This document shows, one piece after another, positions 44,701 through 49,569 of a stretch of 49,569 bases of DNA. Within the stretch, counting starts at the first letter, position 1. Each line of letters begins with the position of its first letter. Under the pieces are notes generated by a model, which made no database searches, was not told the DNA's origin, and was given only the letters and a program-made list of their open reading frames with translations. The translations under genes and the position numbers were made by a program. Source of the stretch: Phoronis australis (taxonomy: Eukaryota > Phoronida > Phoronidae); the NCBI GenBank assembly GCA_002633005.1, contig NMRA01000387.1, positions 120,741 through 170,309 of the forward strand, written 5' to 3'.

Positions 44701-45823
44701 AGGACAAGTCAGAATTGGAAATTGAAGAAGATGACGACATGGCAGGGTTTGTAGAGAATTATGCTGTTGTGTGTGTCTCTAGTCTCTACTTGCACCATGG
44801 GGTGTGTTTCATGAAAAATTATTAAGTCAAAAGATTGGGCTTATGCTCCGCACTGTGAAAAATAATTAAATCTCACTTGTGCAAAAGTCCAAAGTCTCTG
44901 AGAATATGAACATAACTTGGTAGTTAGTGAGATAATTTATGCAAATTATTTCTGTATGAAGTCTTAATTCATTTTTTTGTGAAACAGATCCATGAAGGTT
45001 GGTCTATCCAGAAATGTCTTTGGATATTGAACATTCAGTCTATCCAGAAACGTCTTTGGATATTAAACATCAGTATATAATATTCAGAGACAAATACTTG
45101 TCTTTGTCTTTGTGTTGATAGTATTGATTAAATACTTACGTTGTCATTTTTGTCATTCTCCCACAACATCTAAATTTGAATCTCTCACGAAAACTCCGGA
45201 TACCTCGCTTCAAAAGTTTGTCCACGCTTTCAAGCATCACAATTTACTATCAAGTCTGTAACGCACCTGACGATGTACAAGAGTACATGGTATACTTTGG
45301 GCCTATGGCCATATGTATATATTTCAATAAAGAAAATAATATAAAATAATACACATGAACATCAGAGAGCTGCTGTGTGCCATCTTCTCTTAAAAAAACT
45401 TTTTATCGACACCACTTACCGTTGGTCTCAATTTGCTCCTTGGTTCGATTAAAAGTGACTTCTGCGTTGTGGCAGAACTGAGGTTAGTGTGCAACTGGTT
45501 CTACCCAAGCCGAGAGATTTTCCAATTTGAGTAATGAGCAAGCTGAGACCTATATTGCGTACAACAGTCCAAAGGTCATTTTTTGTTGAAAGTTGGGTTT
45601 ATAGCAGTTATTTCAAAGAGGTCCTTCATCACGGATTATCTTTTAAGCAGTAAGTGAGTGATTAAGGCTGTTGTGGAGTTTTCATTTGTTTCGTTTTGGT
45701 GTGGTATTTAATGTGCAAGCACTTGTTTCAGCGATGAATCAAAGAACATGTCTATTTACGATGAGCTGGCCTATGAAGACTCTAGCGCTATCGGTGAAAT
45801 TGATGATGGTGTCGATATAACAG
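26448..45823 (+). CDS. SPAG9: JNK-interacting protein 3/4 homologue, 5' part (9 coding exons)
   Basis: Joined exons 26448-26732, 34268-34388, 38654-38724, 39412-39500, 41257-41466, 42575-42639, 43257-43637, 44695-44746 and 45732-45823 give 1366 nt (about 455 residues), all phases compatible. Residues 14-95 are the RH1 domain ([49 protein letters not shown]), followed by a coiled coil to about 165 and a Ser/Thr-rich linker. The family member is a scaffold for JNK-pathway kinases and an adaptor linking vesicles to kinesin-1 and dynein; RH1 and the coiled coils bind motor subunits. Vertebrates have two paralogues (SPAG9, MAPK8IP3); an invertebrate would have one, so the symbol denotes either. 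The RH2 and WD40-like C-terminus lies beyond the window. It starts with a strong Kozak context (A at -3, G at +4). Confidence 0.9.
28870..28995 (+). repeat. Dispersed repeat, copy 2
   Basis: Same family as 6121-6250, in JIP3/4 intron 1. It shares the GGCTATTTGTAA, TTTGTTGTT and TAAAATGACAGTGTC/TAAAATAAATGCTGTC blocks. Confidence 0.45.
32005..33592 (-). mobile_element. Kolobok-like DNA transposon derivative (1588 bp)
   Basis: Begins AGGAGAATGCC and ends GGCATTCTCCT, an 11-bp perfect inverted terminal repeat with a weaker extension, flanked on both sides by TTAA (32001-32004 and 33593-33596). TTAA target duplications together with a THAP-domain protein are known of the Kolobok superfamily; piggyBac also uses TTAA but has no THAP domain. 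Only about 110 codons of coding remain on the minus strand, so it is an internally deleted copy. It lies antisense in intron 1 of the JIP3/4 homologue. Confidence 0.72.
33130..33459 (-). CDS. THAP zinc-finger reading frame inside the transposon
   Basis: A 109-codon frame. Residues 23-26 are CPNC (with another Cys at 18), followed by SFFRFPRDP and RKWLAVV, then CGRHF about 46 residues later: the C2CH spacing, Phe-rich strand, FP, central Trp and HF of a THAP DNA-binding domain. The usual AVPT end is degenerate (SVAY). No transposase catalytic domain follows in 1.1 kb. Probably the surviving first exon of a transposase; domestication is possible but unsupported. Confidence 0.6.
   Translation of the reverse strand: MQRHQWFVCRVNAAILRCIVLTCPNCEAAKKAGISFFRFPRDPEMLRKWLAVVKKERYVVNSKYEAVKHLCVCGRHFVGSDFSDEFRLTKELSIRSVAYACSQCLSRIS
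34268..34388 (+). CDS. SPAG9: JIP3/4 homologue, coding exon 2
   Basis: Acceptor TTTCAG and donor GTAAGT. It reads [20 protein letters not shown], then [18 protein letters not shown] and one base. LESQ-R--ELKAKN is conserved with vertebrate JIP4. Coiled coil. Phase 0 to 1. Confidence 0.92.
34389..38653 (+). other. Intron 2 of the JIP3/4 homologue (4.3 kb)
   Basis: AT-rich; an 11-G run at 35580-35590, the repeat word at 35637 and a small inverted repeat (TCATCGCCATT...AATGGCGATTA, about 36649-36722). Short frames such as 37154-37339 show no domain. Confidence 0.5.
35637..35683 (+). repeat. Dispersed repeat word, copy 2
   Basis: CACCATGCAGCGCCTTGAAA then ACCATTCTTTGGTTCATG matches 22041-22092. 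An 11-G run lies just upstream at 35580-35590. Confidence 0.45.
38654..38724 (+). CDS. SPAG9: JIP3/4 homologue, coding exon 3
   Basis: Acceptor TTACAG and donor GTGAGC. It reads [20 protein letters not shown] then RYTE, matching the family's ISRLEERE-xKKEYNALHQRHTE. Ends phase 0. Confidence 0.92.
39412..39500 (+). CDS. SPAG9: JIP3/4 homologue, coding exon 4
   Basis: Acceptor TTGCAG and donor GTACGT. It reads [20 protein letters not shown] then GDTGITPRQ and two bases of Lys. Corresponds to the vertebrate YMEHLERTK segment ending the first coiled coil. Confidence 0.9.
39501..41256 (+). other. Intron 4 of the JIP3/4 homologue
   Basis: 1.8 kb of AT-rich sequence; nothing else seen. Confidence 0.5.
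41257..41466 (+). CDS. SPAG9: JIP3/4 homologue, coding exon 5
   Basis: Acceptor TTTTAG and donor GTAATT. It reads [20 protein letters not shown], then [16 protein letters not shown]. Position and the RPI...IF..TPD pattern correspond to the vertebrate region with the JNK docking site (RPISLGIF), but the hydrophobic docking core is only partly kept. Phase 2 in and out. Confidence 0.86.
41467..42574 (+). other. Intron 5 of the JIP3/4 homologue
   Basis: 1.1 kb, with an interrupted (AAT/ATAG)n microsatellite at 42277-42385 and otherwise nothing notable. Confidence 0.5.
42277..42385. repeat. Interrupted AAT/TAG microsatellite
   Basis: Runs of AATAATAAT and AGTAATAGT with some interruptions, a simple trinucleotide tract with point changes. 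Confidence 0.9.
42575..42639 (+). CDS. SPAG9: JIP3/4 homologue, coding exon 6
   Basis: Acceptor CAAAAG and donor GTAAGT. It reads [20 protein letters not shown] then TS and one base. Ser/Thr-rich, disordered. Identified by frame, splice sites and phase rather than strong conservation. Confidence 0.75.
43257..43637 (+). CDS. SPAG9: JIP3/4 homologue, coding exon 7
   Basis: Acceptor TATTAG and donor GTATTG. 381 nt, read from [20 protein letters not shown] through a Ser/Thr/Asn-rich stretch to [20 protein letters not shown] and VDRKIKVKQ plus one base. The linker is poorly conserved in the family. The long open frame and matching phases support it. Confidence 0.85.
44695..44746 (+). CDS. SPAG9: JIP3/4 homologue, coding exon 8 (52 nt)
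   Basis: Acceptor TTGCAG. It reads [17 protein letters not shown] and two bases. The donor GTTTGT is weak but is the only one giving the phase needed by exon 9. Acidic patch. Confidence 0.65.
44801..44990. mobile_element. MITE, family M1, in the JIP3/4 gene
   Basis: The left end GTGTGTTTCATGAAAAATTA and the reversed right end ATCTGTTTCACAAAAAAATG form imperfect terminal inverted repeats continuing into TTAAGTC or TTAAGAC. It sits just downstream of the 44695-44746 exon. Confidence 0.6.
45002..45072 (+). repeat. Two-copy 36-bp direct repeat
   Basis: GTCTATCCAGAAATGTCTTT and GTCTATCCAGAAACGTCTTT, each followed by GGATATTGAACAT or GGATATTAAACAT, lie next to the right end of the M1 MITE. Confidence 0.75.
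45150..45345 (+). mobile_element. Possible retroposon 3' tail
   Basis: A stretch of more balanced composition (CGCACCTGACGATGTACAAG, TTGGGCCTATGGCCATATG) ends in ATTTCAATAAAG and an A/T-rich tail. The layout, weak coding-like sequence then AATAAA and an A-rich end, suggests a truncated LINE- or Penelope-type 3' end. No family identified. Confidence 0.3.
45732..45823 (+). CDS. SPAG9: JIP3/4 homologue, coding exon 9
   Basis: Acceptor TTTCAG and donor GTACTG. It reads [20 protein letters not shown] then [11 protein letters not shown] and one base. It matches the vertebrate ESLFEELSSAGSGLIGDVDE segment just before GMGREVENL. Confidence 0.9.
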
Positions 45824-45878
45824 GTACTGGGGGGTGGGCTGTCAAAACTCTTTTATTGCCTTTTCGTTAAATTTTCAG

Positions 45879-45896
45879 CTTTGAACAAGCTGCAAG
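45879..45896 (+). CDS. SPAG9: Candidate JIP3/4 microexon a (18 nt, phase 1-1)
   Basis: TTTTCAG then 18 nt then GTGAGA. In frame it adds ALNKLQ. A second donor at 45932 would give a 53-nt version (ALNKLQGEIESISVTDIQ) ending in phase 0. The preceding intron is only 55 nt. Confidence 0.5.
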
Positions 45897-46434
45897 GTGA
45901 GATTGAGAGCATATCCGTGACAGATATACAGGTTAGACGCCATAGGTTTTTATGTGTCCTATTTTTGTGTTTATGATTGAAAGCGTCATCCTGCTGCGTT
46001 GAAGGAGAGGAGATTTGATTTCCCAATGGTATAAATTTTACAATAAATCAACTACCATTACCACAGCCTATCTTTGAAGTAACACATGCGGTAATTCTCC
46101 ACTTGTTTCGCACAAAATAAATTAAAACCATTTTGCTGATAGTCAGGGTGTGCCAAATATAAAGACTTTGTAGTTGACATTTGTGTGTAATCAAATAAGT
46201 AACCAAGCATTGCTAACTGGCTGTGTGTGAATGTATCAGAACGCCACCTATGGGTCAGCAGAATGAAGTGGGTATGCTAAATGAGTGTAGAATTACTGTA
46301 CATTCACTAATGGCACGGAAACATATCTTTGAAGTAACCAAAATTTGTATGTTTAATACTGGGTTTCAGACATGCCGTTTTTCTTTTATCTTTGAACACT
46401 GTGTTTAGAGTTCTAACAAAATGTGATGTTACAG

Positions 46435-46467
46435 GGCGTCTGTGCACTCCTGGCGACTATTCATCTG
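46435..46467 (+). CDS. SPAG9: Candidate JIP3/4 microexon b (33 nt, phase 1-1)
   Basis: GTTACAG then 33 nt then GTAATG. In frame it adds GRLCTPGDYSS without a stop. Confidence 0.45.
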
Positions 46468-48145
46468 GTAATGACCTTGTAACTGTTGTAGACACATCTT
46501 GGTTTACACATCACCAATTTGTTTTGTCCTAGCTTTCGATATTTTTTTCATTTTTCAATATATGCAGCTCTCTGCATGATCTGTAGTGTCCATCAAACCA
46601 CTATTTCGATTCTTTTTTCCCCGAAGCCCTTCTCTTGGACACTTAATGAAATTCACTGCTGTTGATAAGTTTGTCTGAATTTTATGTTTTCTTTTAGCAT
46701 TCGCTTTGTATGATGCTATGTTTTTGTGTAATACTTCTTGTAATTAACATTAACTGATTCGTCATCTCACATGTTAATATTCAAAAATTACATCCAGCTT
46801 TCATAATTTTCTCTAATTCTTACTGGTTCTTCATTCTGAGTGACTGTTTAGTTAGTGTCTTAGTGTTCACATGTTTCAATGCATGAATTAACACTTTTTG
46901 GGTGAATACGTCACATTAGATGTCTTGCCGAAAATTGGTCCTGAGACACCATTATATTAAAGTAATGTTTCGCGTATTTCTGCTTTCAAAGGCAAAGCTA
47001 CTGGCAATACCCATTGACAAGGCATTTTGTCGTCAGCTGATTGATGTATTTAACCCATGCCTGAATGCGTAAGATGATTGGTCTATGTCAGTCATTTGAT
47101 AGTGGCAAAGACTTACCATGTGATGTGTGTTACCTCTCTTATTTATTCTTTAATGAGGCATTGGACTCCGTTTGGCTTACCGAAAGTTTTTTGTTGCAAC
47201 TAGATCGTGTGGGAAATGTTTGACAAAGGTTTTTTTTCAACAACTCGGAGAAAAATTATTCTTGATGCAAATAGCCATTAGGGGGAGCTGGGCAGTATGA
47301 ACACACGGGCGGTTTTGCTGATTGATCTGCTGTGTAGTAAGCAATGCGGGAATTACCTTCATTAAATAAAATCTGAGAACATATTACGTAACCATGTAAG
47401 ATATTTGTATCACACCCATTTCGGTTTTTATGGAACTGCAAAGCCATAATAAAGGCTGGCTTATCAACTGAATACATTGTTACTGCTTTTCAATATTTGC
47501 CAAAAGCTATTCATTTGACTGTGACTTGTTAGTTGTCGAAATTATCTTTGCCCACCGCAAGTGACCTCATGGTGTCAATGAACTCCGAGGCCGGAAAATT
47601 TCACTTTGTCCGTTATCTTGACTCCAAACATTTACATTCAACCCCATGGTCTAATCTCTGAATTCAGACTCAACTTAGGATTCGGACTAAAAAGTTAACC
47701 AATCAGACCGCATGAGGTGAATAGACATTTGTAAGTTCACTCGAAGGGTGCTTTGGAATTTGTCAATTTTGTGTCGAGTTTTGAGTGCTGAGATTAGACC
47801 CCAGGCACTGATAAGTGATCTGGTTGCATGGTAAAACCTCACCGTCCGCTATCATTGTCAAGGACTTCTAATATTGGTGTGTGTGTGTGTAGTTAAAGTA
47901 CTGAAAATGAACATGGGAAATTGTCAAAGTAGTGCTGCATAACTACGTTAATAAAAACAACAACGGATTTAAACCGGCTTGTCATACCGCGTACCTTCTG
48001 TGAAGACAAGGAAATGAAATTTCCTTTTTATCCACATTGTGTCCTAAACTGATCAGTAGTTTGTATTTATGGTGCGCAAAATGGACTCTAATGCCTATCT
48101 TTCCCTTAACGCATGGTTGATGTTGTCTTTCCTATGTTTTCCCAG

Positions 48146-48172
48146 CTGTCGACAGCGACACAGACTCTCATG
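48146..48172 (+). CDS. SPAG9: Candidate JIP3/4 microexon c (27 nt, phase 1-1)
   Basis: TTTTCCCAG after a pyrimidine tract, 27 nt, then GTACGC. In frame it adds AVDSDTDSH, acidic like the flanking linker. Confidence 0.5.
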
Positions 48173-49569
48173 GTACGCATCTTCATTATCGTAACTTCTA
48201 TAATAATTTCTTTTGTTTAAATAACTGATACCATGTGATGTGTGATAAACATTCTTCATTTGACAAACAATGTGGCAAGTAAATGGAACCTAGCTGTTAA
48301 AAAATTTGGCAGCAAGTAAAAATTAAGAATTTGTAACACTGTCTTCAAAGATATTGTTTAAAAGTGAAGAATGTTGCCATATATCAAGTCATTCACTTGA
48401 GACCATTGTTCATCTTGTCAACCATTGACCATTCTACGGTTTTTCAAGCACTGTAAGCACTTACCTAAGTTTTGATGAACCAAAATTATCACTACAGTAA
48501 CCCACACCAAAAGTAATCTGAAAAATTACCCAGAATTCTCTTTTATTGTGACAGCTGAGTATTAAGTGAAATTCAGTGTCAGTTGAGAGTAGCTGATTCT
48601 GAATAGTCGTTACCCAGGAAACAGGGTTCTGTCTGATTATTTTTGGTGTGTGCTTACGTTTTTACATTTTCTGGGACTTTCCATTCTTTCCTTCTGCACC
48701 CTCCATACAACATGTGCTGTCACTTCGCAAATGCTTACTGCATAAAGGTTCTTTGTACTAAAAAATTGCCATTTTTTGTCACGAAAATGAAGACAAAGCA
48801 CTGGCTATTGTCCGTATATAAATTTGTTGGAGTTGAGGCAGACTATGATTGATGGCGTCATATTTGGGCTCCCCCTTGTTTCTAGACTGTGGACAACTTT
48901 GTCATCAGTTCACTGTTTCACCATCTTGCTGGCACACAGCACGAAACTGACAAAAAAGAGAGTGAAGGCGATCTGATGCCTTTCGTGATGTGTCAGACGT
49001 GTGCTAGCCACTTTGTTGCATGAGTTTGACAGTGCATAGTAGGTGAATATTCAATGAGGGAAATGTGGTTAAAGCAATTAGCATGATTCAAAAAGTGTCA
49101 TAAATAACTTTTGATTTGAATTGCTGGCTTGCTTATTGTTATTTAATTGATATCAAATTAATCCTTACCTAGATTAGAACTGATGTCTGGGGACTGTGAT
49201 CTGGGGACTGATTTCTGGACTTTGGGTGAATAGATGGTTGTTATTGCTTGGGATCTGATACAGTGATCTGATGTCCCTTCTAATTTGTGTAATGGGCAAG
49301 TTGGTTAATTTAAGTTTTTTGTTTAAGTAAATGAGCTTAGTAGCTTAAACTTTGTAATCAGATTAAGTGTGACATGTGGGCTCAATTAAGTGCAGAAATA
49401 CTGTTAAGATTAAGGAGGGCTGTGAAACAATGAACTGGTGAAAAAAAATCACTAACAATTTAATGTTTCCTGTAATTTCCAAGTAAAAAGTAATCCATGT
49501 TAATTTTGGAGACTTTGTCCTGGGGTTGCTGTTCACTCTAATTCTTTATCCATCGTACCCTGCAGTGTG

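Larger units (their letters stand above)
45932..49569 (+). other. Intron sequence to the window end, JIP3/4 homologue
   Basis: Apart from the two later candidate microexons I see no constitutive exon; the conserved GMGREVENL region must lie beyond 49569. An M2 repeat word lies near 48041 and a short (GT)n at 47877. Confidence 0.5.

Overview
This is eukaryotic nuclear DNA from an animal. Its two genes are split into many short coding exons with GT-AG introns, non-coding DNA is AT-rich, and DNA-transposon remnants are frequent. Both proteins read as full-length, conserved metazoan or bilaterian types. The repeats (a THAP-domain element with TTAA target sites, a Mutator-like foldback element, many MITEs) suit a marine invertebrate, perhaps a deuterostome, but I cannot name the species. 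No bacterial operon, rRNA, tRNA or CRISPR array was seen.

Minus strand, 26230 down to 1927: one gene of 19 coding exons over 24.3 kb. It encodes a 674-residue AtuA/DUF1446 family protein with a likely mitochondrial presequence. All 18 splice junctions were followed by hand and every phase matches, so the model is closed from start to stop codon. One exon (number 13) is present twice, in two apparently identical 424-bp blocks on either side of a single N; this is probably an assembly artefact.

Plus strand, 26448 to beyond the window end: the 5' half of a JIP3/JIP4-type JNK-interacting scaffold gene (SPAG9/MAPK8IP3 homologue). Nine constitutive-looking coding exons (about 455 residues: RH1 domain, coiled coil, disordered linker) are followed by three candidate cassette microexons of 18, 33 and 27 nt, all phase 1-1. 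The RH2 and WD40-like parts lie outside. The two start codons are 217 bp apart, head to head, so the genes probably share a bidirectional TATA-less promoter. I see no evidence that they work in one pathway.

Introns carry most of the other structure: a 25-bp satellite (1-166), a three-copy MITE family (2573, 20260, 44801), a 105-bp tandem repeat (8427), a 17-bp minisatellite (9241), a 111-bp hairpin flanked by TA (13640), a 1.4-kb element with about 165-bp inverted ends (14357), a nested foldback complex including a 900-bp element with 261-bp inverted ends and a 9-bp target duplication (23.9-26.0 kb), and a 1588-bp TTAA-flanked element carrying a THAP-domain reading frame (32005-33592). Stretches not mentioned hold ordinary AT-rich intron sequence in which I saw nothing supportable.
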